A stretch of 64,000 bases of DNA from Holophagales bacterium (lineage in GTDB: Bacteria; Acidobacteriota; Thermoanaerobaculia; Multivoradales; Multivoraceae), in contig VXVC01000007.1 of assembly GCA_009836625.1 (NCBI GenBank), forward strand, positions 559,807 to 623,806, in the 5' to 3' direction. The notes under the pieces were generated by a model. That model did no database searches. It was given only the letters and a program-made list of their open reading frames with translations, and had not been told where the DNA came from. Both the position numbers and the translations under genes were made by a program. Positions 17,548 to 26,694 of this stretch are shown here, piece after piece (position 1 is the first letter of the stretch; each line of letters begins with the position of its first letter).

Positions 17548-19197
17548 GTGGAGACGCAGGTCACGGTCATCGGGGCCGGCCCGGTCGGGCTGACGCTGGC
17601 GATGGACCTCGCCTCGCGCGGGGTCGACGTCACCGTCGTCGAAAACCGGTCCGAAGACGAGCCCGCCGACGCGAAGTGCAACACGGTTGCGGCGCGGACG
17701 ATGGAGATCTTCCGCCGCCTCGGGGTCGCCGACGAGGTCCGGGCAGCCGGACTCGCCGACGACTTCACGACCGACGTCATCTACTGCACGGCGATCGCCG
17801 GCGAGGAGTTGACGCGCATCCGCCTGCCCAGCCGGAACGAGCGTCTGGGCGACGACGGCCGCTCCGCTCGCGGCTTTCTCGACAGCGAGTGGCTCACGCC
17901 GGAGCCCGTCGTTCGGGTCAGCCAGTTCTACCTGAACCCGATCCTCTACGAGCACGCCAGGACCTTCGACCGCGTCACGCTGGTGCCGGAGACCGCTTTC
18001 GTCCGCTACGAAGACTCGGCCGCCGGCGTCACCGCGACCTGCGAAAAGAGGTCTGGTGAGAGCTTGACCATCCGAAGCCACTACCTCGTCGGCTGCGACG
18101 GCGCCTCGAGCACGGTCCGCAAGCAGATGGGCGTGCGCCTCCTGGGCGATGCCGAGATCTCCAAGGCCCGCTCCTCGCTGATCCGCTGCCGGGCGATCAA
18201 GGATCTGTTCTCGGGCGATCCCGCCTGGATGAGCTGGGTCGTGAATCCGCGCGGATCAGGAACCATTGTCGCGATCGACGGCGACGAACTCTGGCTCATC
18301 CACCGGATCGTCTCGATGAACAAGGACTTCGAGTCCGTGGACCGCGACGCATCCATCCGCAACGTCCTGGGCGTCGGCGAGGACTTCATCTGGGAGGTCG
18401 TCCATCACCAGGACTGGACCGCGCGCCGGATGGTCGCCTCGAGATTCAGGGACAACAACGTCTTCATCGCCGGGGACGCCGCGCACATCTGGATTCCGTT
18501 CGCGGGCTACGGCATGAACGCGGGCATCGCCGATTGCACGAACCTGTCCTGGATGATGGCCGCCGTCCTCAACGGACAGGCCGGCGAGCGGCTGCTGGAG
18601 GCGCATGAGCGCGAACGGCATCCGATCACGGAACAGGTCAGCCGCCTCGCCATGGGCAAGGCCCTGGAGTACATGGACAGGGCCCAGCGACGATCGATCC
18701 CCAAGGTGCTGGAGAGCAAGGGCTTCCTCGGGAAGCTCGTGCGCAAACGCCTCGGCAGACAGCTCTACGACATCAACTGGCCGCAGTTCGCCTGCGAAGG
18801 ACTGAACTTCGGCTACTTCTACGACGACTCGCCCATCGTCCACTACGACGGCGAGCAGGCCCCCTCCTACGACATGGGCCAAGCGACTCCAAGCACCGCG
18901 CCCGGATGCAGGCTGCCTCACTTCTGGCTGGAGGACGGGCGCTCCGTGTACGACCTGCTGGGTCAGGGCTACACGCTGCTCAATCTCAGCGGCGAGAAGG
19001 CCGGGGAGTCGTTGGCACAGGCGTTCGAGCGGACCGGCATGCCGCTCGTGACTCTCGACCTGCCCCGCAGGCCCGAGCACTACGCTCACGACTACGTCCT
19101 GGCGAGAACCGATCAGCACGTGGCGTGGCGCGGCGACGAACTCCCCCACGACCCCGATGCGTTCGTCGCGCATCTCACCGGTCTGCAACCTTCCTAG
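17548..19197 (+). CDS. FAD-dependent aromatic hydroxylase (MhpA/PheA-like)
   Basis: A group A flavoprotein monooxygenase, 549 residues. The dinucleotide-binding motif is VTVIGAGPVGLTLAMDLASR at the N-terminus. YLVGCDGASSTVRKQMGVR is the DG motif that contacts FAD and NAD(P)H. NVFIAGDAAHIWIPFAGYGM is the GD motif binding the ribityl chain. A C-terminal thioredoxin-like domain is suggested by length. The GTG start at 17548 is 18 bp after the dioxygenase gene. Hydroxylating a phenol to the catechol cleaved by that dioxygenase is the likely job; the true substrate cannot be read from sequence. Confidence 0.88.
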   Translation: METQVTVIGAGPVGLTLAMDLASRGVDVTVVENRSEDEPADAKCNTVAARTMEIFRRLGVADEVRAAGLADDFTTDVIYCTAIAGEELTRIRLPSRNERLGDDGRSARGFLDSEWLTPEPVVRVSQFYLNPILYEHARTFDRVTLVPETAFVRYEDSAAGVTATCEKRSGESLTIRSHYLVGCDGASSTVRKQMGVRLLGDAEISKARSSLIRCRAIKDLFSGDPAWMSWVVNPRGSGTIVAIDGDELWLIHRIVSMNKDFESVDRDASIRNVLGVGEDFIWEVVHHQDWTARRMVASRFRDNNVFIAGDAAHIWIPFAGYGMNAGIADCTNLSWMMAAVLNGQAGERLLEAHERERHPITEQVSRLAMGKALEYMDRAQRRSIPKVLESKGFLGKLVRKRLGRQLYDINWPQFACEGLNFGYFYDDSPIVHYDGEQAPSYDMGQATPSTAPGCRLPHFWLEDGRSVYDLLGQGYTLLNLSGEKAGESLAQAFERTGMPLVTLDLPRRPEHYAHDYVLARTDQHVAWRGDELPHDPDAFVAHLTGLQPS

Positions 19198-19205
19198 GAG
19201 CTCCC

Positions 19206-20135
19206 ATGCCCACCTTCACTTCCATCGCCATGGCAGCCCTCACAGCCAGCCTTCTCCTGGCCGCGCCGCTGACCGCCCAGGGCGGCGACTCGTCGGATGC
19301 CCCGCCGATCGAGAGCTTCCGGCACGAGGCCGCCGGCATCGACTTCTACGTGGAAAAGAGCGGAGACGGGCCGCCGGTCGTGCTGGTTCCGTCCGGACAG
19401 GGAGACTGCGGCGCCTACCGGTATCTCGCCGACACTCTGGCGAGCGACTTCACCGTCATCACGTTCGACATGCCGGGCTTCTCCCGTTCCGGCCCGCCGC
19501 CGACCTGGGCCGGCATGTCGGCAGCGACCCTCGGCAACCAGGTGGCGGCGTTGGTCGAGTCCCTCGGGATCACCGAGGCGACGTTCTACGGCTCGAGCTC
19601 CGGCGGCGTCGCGGTGCTCGCCCTCGTCGCGGACCACCCCGGGCTAGTTCGTCACGCCATCGTCCACGAGCCGGCCGTCGTCAGCGACGTGCCCTCGACG
19701 CCCTTCAACGAGGCCTTCGCCACCTGGTTCCCCAAGGTGAACAGCCAGCGCGCAGCCCTGTTCGGCGGCTTCGCGGAGGCAGAGCGGGCGGGCATCGAAT
19801 CCGAGAACGACGCCATGGTCCTCGATCCGAAGGCCGTGAAGCGGCTGGGAGAGGACTACATCGAGCGGCGGTCGAACAACGTCGAGACCTGGTTCAACCA
19901 CTACCTGGACCCGGACACGCCCTGCTGCAACCGCGTCTTCACCGCCGAAGAACTGAACCGTGCGCCCGTCACGGTCACGGCCGGGATGCAGACGAACGCC
20001 TGGTTCGCCGCCAGCGCGATGGTCCTGGCGCAGCGAGGCGATCTCGACCTGCTCTGGATTCCGTCGAAGCACTACCCCTACATCAGCGTTCCGGGCGTCG
20101 TCGCCGAGGTGATCAAGGCGAAAGCGGGCGACTAG
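19206..20135 (+). CDS. Exported alpha/beta hydrolase
   Basis: A 309-residue alpha/beta-hydrolase with a signal peptide (to ~25, ending LTAQ). The nucleophile elbow is YGSSSGGVAVL, with the oxyanion region VVLVPSGQGDCGAY before it. The terminal His is probably in PSKHYPYIS. It follows the dioxygenase and hydroxylase genes, where meta-cleavage pathways encode a C-C bond hydrolase. Those are normally cytosolic, so the clear export signal is odd. It may instead act on an ester or lactone substrate. The ATG is preceded by TAGGAG. Its stop codon overlaps the convergent sulfatase stop (CTAG). Confidence 0.85.
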   Translation: MPTFTSIAMAALTASLLLAAPLTAQGGDSSDAPPIESFRHEAAGIDFYVEKSGDGPPVVLVPSGQGDCGAYRYLADTLASDFTVITFDMPGFSRSGPPPTWAGMSAATLGNQVAALVESLGITEATFYGSSSGGVAVLALVADHPGLVRHAIVHEPAVVSDVPSTPFNEAFATWFPKVNSQRAALFGGFAEAERAGIESENDAMVLDPKAVKRLGEDYIERRSNNVETWFNHYLDPDTPCCNRVFTAEELNRAPVTVTAGMQTNAWFAASAMVLAQRGDLDLLWIPSKHYPYISVPGVVAEVIKAKAGD

Positions 20136-21847
20136 CGGGCCGTGCGGGCCGCCGCTTCGAGCTGCGTCCACGGGACGATGCCGACGCGGTCGGCCCAGGC
20201 CTGCCACTCCGCGGCCATGGCCTCGACGGTCTCCGGCTCCTCCGCGGCGAGGTCCCGCGTCTCGGTCCTGTCGGAGTCCGTCCGGTAGAGCTCCCACCGG
20301 GAAGACTCGCTGCCGTCGTGGAGCGAGACGAGCTTGTAGCCGCCGCCGAGCAGGGCGCGGTTCCCCTGGTGCTCCCAGGCCAGCCGGCGAGCGTCGACTC
20401 GCGCCAGTGCCTCGTCGGTGCTCGCGAAGAGGTCGAGGCCCTCGTAACGACCTCCGGGTTCGCCTCCCGCGACGACGAGCAGGGTCGGCAGCAGGTCGAG
20501 CATGGAGCGGGGCCGGTCGTCGGAGGAGCCTTCGAGGCGCGCCGGCCAGTGAGCGATCAACGGCGCCGCGAGGCCGCCTTCGTGGACGTAGGTCTTGAAG
20601 AGACGGAACGGTGTGTTCGTGGCGTGCGCCCACGCCCGGCCGTAGCTCTGGAACGTGTCGGCCGGTCCGGGAAGGACGTCTGCCTGGTTGCCCACGACGA
20701 CGGGGCGGCCGTCCGCGGTCCGGCCCGGGGTCAGCCCTATCTCCCGCCAGCGGTCGGTGACGTGACTGAGCGAGGTGCCGTTGTCCGAGAGCACGAGCAG
20801 CAACGTGTTCTCGAGCAGCCCGCGCGCGGCAAGCCAGTCGACCAGGCGCCCGACGGCCTCGTCCAGGTCGCGCACCTGGGCTGCGTAGACCTGCATGCCG
20901 CGCGTGTTCCAGTCGGCTTCGGCTAGCGCGGGATCGTCGGGCGGCAGCGGGTGGCGCGCGACCGGGAGTTCCAGTTGCCTCTGCCGTTCGTGGCGCTGTC
21001 TCTTCAGCGCCGCCGGCCCCTCGCGGTAGGCTGCTCTGTCCTCCTCAACGAGATCCTCCTCACGCGCGTGCAACGGCCAGTGCGGCGTCGTGTACGCGGC
21101 GTACAGGAAGAACGGTGCGTTCGGCCTCTCCTCGACGTGCTGGTCGAGAAACGCCAGGGCGCGCTCGGTGATGGCGTCGGTGTAGAAGTAGCGACCGTCT
21201 CCCGCGCCTTCGGGCGCCACCGGCCGGTCGTCCTCGAACAGGCCGTGCGGATTCCAGTAGTCGCTGAACCCCGGAATCGTCCCGTAGAAACGGTCGAAGC
21301 CCCGCGCCGTCGGCAGATCGTTGGGGTTATAGGGGAGCGCCGCGGAGGACGGCTCCACCTCTCCGAGGCGAATCGCCTGCTCCTCGTCCGGGGAGCGATC
21401 GTAGGGCGTCAGATGCCACTTCCCCGCCATGTAGTTCCGGTAGCCGCGTTCCCTGAGCAGCTCTGGGAGCGTCGGTACGTCCTCCGCGAGCGACCCCCGA
21501 TACGCCGGCGGTCCGAGGTCGGTGGTCATGTGGGCAAGGCCGACCTCGTGGGGATGCCTCCCGGTAAGCAGCGTCGCCCTCGAGGGAACGCAACGCCCCT
21601 GGGTCAGGAACCAGGAGAAGAGGCGGCCGTCGGCGGCCAGGCGGTCGATCGCCGGCGTTGCGATCTCACCGCCGTATGCACCGAGGTCGGAGTAACCGAG
21701 ATCGTCAGCCAGGACGACGACGATGTTCGGCGGGCCGTGCTCGACGGCAGCGCGTTCCCCGCCACAGGACGAGAGCAGAAGAACGCCGAGGGTCGGCAGC
21801 GCGATGCGACGAAAAGCAGGGGAACCGAATTCCTTGTTCACGATCAT
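20132..21847 (-). CDS. Sulfatase family lipoprotein (Cys type)
   Basis: 571-residue arylsulfatase-like lipoprotein. The lipobox LLLSSC puts the lipidated Cys at 28. The catalytic start is PPNIVVVLADDLGYSDLGAY. CVPSRATLLTG carries Cys86 for formylglycine formation. MAGKWHLTPYD and LLLVLSDNGTSL provide the later metal and substrate residues. The frame is open upstream through DUF2783, but the ATG at 21847 starts just before the signal peptide. It is last in the hmgA operon, so its substrate may be a sulfated aromatic; this is an inference from position only. Confidence 0.88.
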   Translation of the reverse strand: MIVNKEFGSPAFRRIALPTLGVLLLSSCGGERAAVEHGPPNIVVVLADDLGYSDLGAYGGEIATPAIDRLAADGRLFSWFLTQGRCVPSRATLLTGRHPHEVGLAHMTTDLGPPAYRGSLAEDVPTLPELLRERGYRNYMAGKWHLTPYDRSPDEEQAIRLGEVEPSSAALPYNPNDLPTARGFDRFYGTIPGFSDYWNPHGLFEDDRPVAPEGAGDGRYFYTDAITERALAFLDQHVEERPNAPFFLYAAYTTPHWPLHAREEDLVEEDRAAYREGPAALKRQRHERQRQLELPVARHPLPPDDPALAEADWNTRGMQVYAAQVRDLDEAVGRLVDWLAARGLLENTLLLVLSDNGTSLSHVTDRWREIGLTPGRTADGRPVVVGNQADVLPGPADTFQSYGRAWAHATNTPFRLFKTYVHEGGLAAPLIAHWPARLEGSSDDRPRSMLDLLPTLLVVAGGEPGGRYEGLDLFASTDEALARVDARRLAWEHQGNRALLGGGYKLVSLHDGSESSRWELYRTDSDRTETRDLAAEEPETVEAMAAEWQAWADRVGIVPWTQLEAAARTAR

Positions 21848-21861
21848 CCGCGCGGTCGAAC

Positions 21862-22059
21862 TCAGAGGCCCGCGTCGGCCGCCGCCTTCATCGCCCCGCG
21901 CAGCACCTCGCGATCGCCGATGTGGTTGGCGAGCAGCAGGATCAGGCGGGCGTTGATCGCGTCGCTCTCTTCCTTCGAGCGGCCCTGGTGAAGCTCCAGG
22001 AGTTCCTGGTAGAAGCCGTCGCCGTCCGGGATGTTGGGTTCGGTCCGGAGTCGGGTCAT
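21862..22059 (-). CDS. DUF2783-type small protein
   Basis: A 65-residue acidic-start protein resembling DUF2783 (GDGFYQELLELHQG, then the Ala-rich ending). No signal peptide and no Cys. Its ATG overlaps the stop of the flavin monooxygenase (ATGA), so it is translated in step with it. DUF2783 genes commonly sit next to such monooxygenases, suggesting an accessory subunit or stabiliser. No activity is known. Confidence 0.75.
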   Translation of the reverse strand: MTRLRTEPNIPDGDGFYQELLELHQGRSKEESDAINARLILLLANHIGDREVLRGAMKAAADAGL

Positions 22060-23675
22060 GAATCGTCAGTCTCCTGAGCGCTCGAGCGCCGAAGGGCGGC
22101 GGCGATCCGCTCGGGGTCGTAGTCGGTGAAGCGCGCGGCGACGTGCTGGTCGGGGCGGAGAAGATACAGGGCGCCGGGTGCACCGCCGAGATACCTCTCG
22201 TCGAGCAGCGGGTGCCGTCTGGCCGGCAGGCCGACGACTTCCAGGCCCGGCTCGTCGTCCGGAACGTCGATGCCCACGGCCAGAAGCTGGAAGCGGTCGC
22301 CCAGCCGCGCCAGCAGCCAGCCGTCGTCGACCGGTGCGTCGACGGCAGGCGAGCCGGGCCGCGTCCGCGCGGGCAGGCCGTCCGTGTCCGGGCTCTGGAG
22401 GGGCGAGTCGAGAACCACGTGGGGCAACGACAGCCGTCCCGAGTTCACCAGCGGCCGCGCCATGGGCTGCGTCTCCGCCAGGTTCAGGACCGCATCCCGG
22501 AACAGTCGGCTGGTGGCGGACTTCGGAGTGATGAAGTCCGTCGAGCGCGTCGAGTTCAGGATGTTCTCGTCGGCAGCCGGGACGCGCTCCGCGTCGTAAC
22601 TGTCGAGGAGCGAATCCGGCGAGCGGCCGTCGAGTACGCGTTCGAGTTTCCACACCAGGTTGTCGACATCCTGGAGACCGCTGTTGGCCCCGCGCGCCCC
22701 GAACGGCGAGACCTGGTGGGCCGCGTCGCCGGCGAAGAGCACCCGGCCGTGGCGAAAACGGTCGATCCGCGCGCACTGGAAGGTGTAGACCGAGATCCAC
22801 TCGAGCTCGAACTCGACGTCATCGCCGAGCATCTGGCGCAGTCGCGGAGCGATGTTCTCGGGGCGCTGCTCCTCCTCACTGTCGACGCCCGGCCCGAGCT
22901 GCAGGTCGATCCGCCACAGACCTTCCGGCTGCTTGTGGAGCAACGCCGACTGGCCCCGGTTGAACGGCGGATCGAACCAGAACCAGCGCTCGGTGGGAAA
23001 GTCGGCCTTCATTGTGACGTCGGCGATGAGAAAGTTGTCCTCGAAGACGCGGCCCGCGAACTCGAGCCCGAGTTCGCGGCGCACCGTCGAGCCGGCTCCG
23101 TCGCATGCAACGACCCACTCCGCCTCCAGCCGGTACGGACCATCCGGGGTCTCGACGGTCAGGAGAACGCCACTGTCGTCGGGTACGACCTTCGTCACCC
23201 GGCTGCCGCCCCGAAGCTCGACGGGACGGCCCTCCGACTGGAGGTCACGGAGGCGCCTCACCAGGAGTTCCTCGAGGCGGTACTGCTGCAGGTTGATGAA
23301 GGCCGGCCGCCGGTGCCCTTCCTCCGCCAGGAGATCGAACCCGTAGATGCGGCGGTCGCGGAAGAAGACCTTGCCGCGACTCCAGGTCACGCCATGATCG
23401 ACGATCTCGTCGCCGCAGCCGAGGCGGTCGAAGATCTCCAGCGCCCGCTTGGCGAAACAGATGGCGCGCGAGCCGTAGCTGACCCGGTCGTTCTCGTCGA
23501 GCAGCACCACGGGAATGTCGCGCCGCGCCAGGTCGATGGCGGCCGCCAGACCGGCCGGGCCCGCGCCGACGACGACCACCGGGTGACGGGCCGGCGCCGG
23601 GGCGTCCTGGTCGGGGCTCCGCTCGTAGGGATAGAGCGGAGTCTCGAAGATCCTCAATCCTGCAGCGCCGCCCAC
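22056..23675 (-). CDS. FAD-dependent aromatic monooxygenase (MhpA-like)
   Basis: A 539-residue group A flavin hydroxylase. PVVVVGAGPAGLAAAIDLAR is the FAD-binding motif (~31). VVACDGAGSTVRRELGLEF is the DG motif. RVLFAGDAAHQVSPFGARG is the GD motif. The C-terminal ~130 residues resemble the thioredoxin-like domain of these enzymes. Lying in an operon with hmgA, it could hydroxylate a hydroxyphenylacetate to homogentisate, as flavin hydroxylases of some proteobacteria do; that is inference. The GTG start at 23675 overlaps the MBL gene by 22 bp; a TTG at 23657 is a weaker alternative. Confidence 0.85.
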   Translation of the reverse strand: MGGAAGLRIFETPLYPYERSPDQDAPAPARHPVVVVGAGPAGLAAAIDLARRDIPVVLLDENDRVSYGSRAICFAKRALEIFDRLGCGDEIVDHGVTWSRGKVFFRDRRIYGFDLLAEEGHRRPAFINLQQYRLEELLVRRLRDLQSEGRPVELRGGSRVTKVVPDDSGVLLTVETPDGPYRLEAEWVVACDGAGSTVRRELGLEFAGRVFEDNFLIADVTMKADFPTERWFWFDPPFNRGQSALLHKQPEGLWRIDLQLGPGVDSEEEQRPENIAPRLRQMLGDDVEFELEWISVYTFQCARIDRFRHGRVLFAGDAAHQVSPFGARGANSGLQDVDNLVWKLERVLDGRSPDSLLDSYDAERVPAADENILNSTRSTDFITPKSATSRLFRDAVLNLAETQPMARPLVNSGRLSLPHVVLDSPLQSPDTDGLPARTRPGSPAVDAPVDDGWLLARLGDRFQLLAVGIDVPDDEPGLEVVGLPARRHPLLDERYLGGAPGALYLLRPDQHVAARFTDYDPERIAAALRRSSAQETDDS

Positions 23676-24604
23676 ATCTCAAGGTCGCGGTGCGCGGTCC
23701 AGATGCGCGGCGTGTCGATCCCCCGCGCCTCGTCGTACGCCCGCGCGACGTTGAAGGGCAGGCAGTGCTCGTAGATCGCGTAGTCGGAGAACTTCGGATC
23801 GCAGACCGCCCGGGTGGCCTCGAAGGCCTCCTTGAGGGTCCCGCCCCGGGCCGCGACACGCGCCGTCGGCCCGTAGGTCGAGTCGACGAAGTCGCGCGTG
23901 CTCTCGATCGCCTCGGCGACCATCTGCTCACCCACCAGCGCGTCGCCCCGGCCGGGCGCGATCGCGCTCGGCCTGAACGAGGCGATCCGGTCGAGCGTCC
24001 CGCCCCAGTCGAGGAAGTGGCCGTCGCCGCAGTAGCAGGCCGAGTGGTACTCGACGATGTCGCCGGTGAACAGCACCTGCTCGTCCGGCACCCGGATGAC
24101 GGCGTCGCCGGCGGTGTGGGCGCGGCCCACCTGCAGGATGTCGACCCGGCGTTTGCCGAGGTAGACCGTCATCCGGCCCGAGAAGGTGGTGGTCGGCCAG
24201 GTCAGGCCCGGGATCGACTCGTGGCCCTCGAACAGGCGCGGCATGCGCTGGAACTCGCTGTCCCAGTCCTCCTGGCCGCGCTCCGCGACCATCGAGCGGG
24301 CGGTCTCGGACATGATGACCTGCTGCGCGTCGAAGGCCGACGCGCCCAGCACCCGCACCGCGTGGTAGTGGGTGAGAACCAGGTGCGTGATCGGCTTGTC
24401 GGTCACCGAGCGCACCTTCTCGATCACCTTGTTCGCGAGCAGCGGCGTCGCCTGCGCCTCGACCACCATGACGCAGTCGTCGCCGATGATCACCCCGGAG
24501 TTGGGGTCGCCCTCCGCCGTGAAGGCCCACAGCCCGTCGCCGACCTCGGTGAAGCTGATCTGCTTCTCGGCGAGGTCCCCCGCCGACGCGAACGCCCTTG
24601 CCAT
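23654..24604 (-). CDS. Metallo-beta-lactamase-fold hydrolase with a degenerate second metal site
   Basis: 316-residue MBL-fold protein without signal peptide. The usual HxHxDH motif reads HYHAVR in LVLTHYHAVRVLGASAF: the first two His remain, Asp and the third His are gone. The third-motif His (GRAHTAGD) and bridging Asp (FTGDIVEY) are kept. The late PGHG His is Arg (APGRGDAL). So metal-site-1 ligands persist and site-2 ligands are lost together. Its ATG overlaps the hmgA stop (TGATG). It may open a lactone or thioester in the homogentisate route, but no reaction can be assigned. Confidence 0.85.
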   Translation of the reverse strand: MARAFASAGDLAEKQISFTEVGDGLWAFTAEGDPNSGVIIGDDCVMVVEAQATPLLANKVIEKVRSVTDKPITHLVLTHYHAVRVLGASAFDAQQVIMSETARSMVAERGQEDWDSEFQRMPRLFEGHESIPGLTWPTTTFSGRMTVYLGKRRVDILQVGRAHTAGDAVIRVPDEQVLFTGDIVEYHSACYCGDGHFLDWGGTLDRIASFRPSAIAPGRGDALVGEQMVAEAIESTRDFVDSTYGPTARVAARGGTLKEAFEATRAVCDPKFSDYAIYEHCLPFNVARAYDEARGIDTPRIWTAHRDLEMWAALQD

Positions 24605-25947
24605 CAGCCGTCGTCCGGGTCGAAGCGCTTCTCGAGCCCCGTCCAGCAGTCCGTGTAGTCGTCCTGGAGCGGCGCCTCGTGGGCCGCGAACTCGGTCAGG
24701 TGCTGCGGAAAGCGGGTCTCGAACATGAAGCTCATCGTGTTCTCGAGCTTCTTCGGCGCGAGTTCGGCGGACGTCGCGGCCTCGAAGGCGTCGGCATCGG
24801 GGCCGTGGGGCAGCATCATGTTGTGCAGCGACAGGCCGCCCGGCACGAAGCCCTCCGGCTTGGCGTCGTAGATGCCGTAGATGTTGCCCATCAGCTCCGA
24901 CATGATGTTCTTGTGGTACCAGGGCGGCCGGAAGGTGTGCTCCGCGACGCTCCAGCGATCGCGGAAGAGCACGAAGTCGATGTTGGCGGTGCCGGGCACA
25001 CCCGACGGCGCGGTCAGGACCGTGAAGATCGACGGATCGGGGTGGTCGAAGAGGATCGCGCCGACCGGCGCGAAGGCCTCCAGGCCGTACTTCGAAGGTG
25101 CGTAGTTGCCGTGCCAGGCGACGATGTCGAGCGGCGACTGCCTGATGTCCGACGCGTGAAAGCGGCCGCACCACTTGACCACCAGCCGTGACGGGACCTC
25201 GCGATCCTCGAACGCCGCGACGGGCGTCTTGAAGTCGCGGGGGTTGGCGAGGCAGTTGGCGCCGATCGGCCCGCGGTTGGGCAGGCGGAACTTCGCGCCG
25301 TAGTTCTCGCAGACGAAGCCCCGGGCCGGACCCTCGGCGACCTCCACGCGAAAGACCATGCCGCGCGGCAGGATCGCGATCTCGCGCGGCTCGAGGTCGA
25401 TCCGGCCGAGTTCCGTCCAGAAGACAAGCCGTCCCTCCTGGGGAACGACGAGCATCTCCGAGTCGGCCGAGTAGAAGTACTCGTCGACCATGCTCTCGGT
25501 GGCGAGATAGACGTGGGCGGCCATCCCGACCTGGGTGTTCACGTCACCGGCGGTCGTCATCGTCCGCATGCCGGTCAGGAATGTCAGCGCCTCCGCCGTG
25601 TGGGGCACCGGGTCCCAGCGGTACTGACCGAGCGAGACGACGTCGTCGACGATGTGGGGCGCCGAACGCCAGTACGGCAGGTCGATGCTCCGAAAGCGCG
25701 ACGTGTGCCTGACCGAAGGGCGGATGCGGTAACACCAGGTCCGTTCGTTCTCGCCCTGGGGCGCCGTGAACGGGGTCCCCGAGAGCTGCTCGGCGTAAAG
25801 GCCGTAGGCGCAGCGCTGCGGGCTGTTCTGGCCCTGCGGCAACGCGCCCGGCAGCGCTTCCGTCTCGAAGTCGTTGCCGAACCCGGGCATGTACCCGGGT
25901 GTCGTCCCGCAGGGGGTTTCGGCCTGGACGATCCGGCGTCCCGTCAT
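24604..25947 (-). CDS. hmgA: Homogentisate 1,2-dioxygenase
   Basis: Cleaves homogentisate to maleylacetoacetate using Fe(II), in tyrosine/phenylacetate catabolism. The 447 residues match the family. Signature blocks: [59 protein letters not shown] and the metal-site region [11 protein letters not shown]...[19 protein letters not shown] stands upstream of the ATG. It heads a coupled run hmgA - MBL - flavin monooxygenase - DUF2783 - sulfatase. No fumarylacetoacetase or isomerase adjoins, although a GST-family gene lies 57 bp upstream on the same strand. Confidence 0.96.
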   Translation of the reverse strand: MTGRRIVQAETPCGTTPGYMPGFGNDFETEALPGALPQGQNSPQRCAYGLYAEQLSGTPFTAPQGENERTWCYRIRPSVRHTSRFRSIDLPYWRSAPHIVDDVVSLGQYRWDPVPHTAEALTFLTGMRTMTTAGDVNTQVGMAAHVYLATESMVDEYFYSADSEMLVVPQEGRLVFWTELGRIDLEPREIAILPRGMVFRVEVAEGPARGFVCENYGAKFRLPNRGPIGANCLANPRDFKTPVAAFEDREVPSRLVVKWCGRFHASDIRQSPLDIVAWHGNYAPSKYGLEAFAPVGAILFDHPDPSIFTVLTAPSGVPGTANIDFVLFRDRWSVAEHTFRPPWYHKNIMSELMGNIYGIYDAKPEGFVPGGLSLHNMMLPHGPDADAFEAATSAELAPKKLENTMSFMFETRFPQHLTEFAAHEAPLQDDYTDCWTGLEKRFDPDDG

Positions 25948-25966
25948 GGGTCGAGCGCTCCCTCTC
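25945..25966 (-). promoter_or_regulatory. hmgA translation-start leader shared with the selenoprotein gene
   Basis: The 22 nt ending in the hmgA ATG match the same region of the gene at 28621-29835 at 20 positions. Both contain GAGAGGGAG then TCGACCCATG, differing only at two positions in between. The block includes the probable ribosome binding site. It could be a duplicated leader or a shared regulatory element. Confidence 0.35.
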
Positions 25967-26004
25967 GCCGTACTTCGGCTACAGGGATTCTAGCTACTCG
26001 CCAA

Positions 26005-26694
26005 TCAAGCCGCGCTCAGATCGACGGGTTCCTGCTTCACGATCTTCCGGCAGATCGTGAGGCAGGGCTGGAAGCTCTCCCGCCGTGTCAAGCGCTCGAC
26101 GAGGCCGGCCACTCCGGGCCAGCGCGACGCGTCGAGCGGCCCGGCGACGAACTCGAACTGAGCGACCTGACACGCGAGCGAGATGTCCGCGATCGTGAGC
26201 GCGTCTCCAACCAGGAACGGTCCGTCACCGACCTCGCCCTCGAGATAGTCCAGGCGCCGCGGAAGCCGTTCCTCATACGTCTTCCTGGCCGTGTCCACAT
26301 CGGGCTCCTCGCCCATGAAGCGCTTGAACTGGATCGGGCGGAAGATCCCGAGGCCGATCGCCATCGCCAGCTCGGTGTCGCAGTACTCCTCCAGCCAGAC
26401 CGCACGGCCGCGTTCGTAGGGATCCGCAGGATAGAACGCGGGCTCCGGGAACTTCTGCTCGATGTAGGCGCAGATCGCGGACGAATCCGGGATCGTGCCT
26501 GCCGGGCCTTCCTCGCCCACGTCCGTATCGCGCAACACCGGGATGCGACGCGCCGGACTGATCTCCTTGAACCAGTCGGGCATCGGCATGATGTTCACGC
26601 TCTCGAGCTCGAAGGGCGCCCCCTTCTCGCGCAGGAGGACATCCGCCTTTCGAACGAAGGGGGAGAGGGGGGCTCCGTAGAGGATCAGGCTCAT
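26005..26694 (-). CDS. Glutathione S-transferase family protein
   Basis: 229-residue cytosolic GST. The N-terminal thioredoxin-like domain reads MSLILYGAPLSPFVRKADVL, with Ser at the usual catalytic position, and DSSAICAYIEQKFP is the glutathione-binding segment. The C-terminal helical domain contains VGDALTIADISLACQV, with the conserved N-capping Asp. It lacks the SSxxSxRVR motif of zeta-class maleylacetoacetate isomerases, so a link to hmgA by that reaction is doubtful. The ATG overlaps the DUF3604 stop (ATGA), so the two are co-translated. Confidence 0.87.
   Translation of the reverse strand: MSLILYGAPLSPFVRKADVLLREKGAPFELESVNIMPMPDWFKEISPARRIPVLRDTDVGEEGPAGTIPDSSAICAYIEQKFPEPAFYPADPYERGRAVWLEEYCDTELAMAIGLGIFRPIQFKRFMGEEPDVDTARKTYEERLPRRLDYLEGEVGDGPFLVGDALTIADISLACQVAQFEFVAGPLDASRWPGVAGLVERLTRRESFQPCLTICRKIVKQEPVDLSAA

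Noticed and set aside
26005..26694. GST as maleylacetoacetate isomerase of the hmgA pathway
   Set aside because: The zeta-class SSxxSxRVR motif is absent; only a general GST call is supported.
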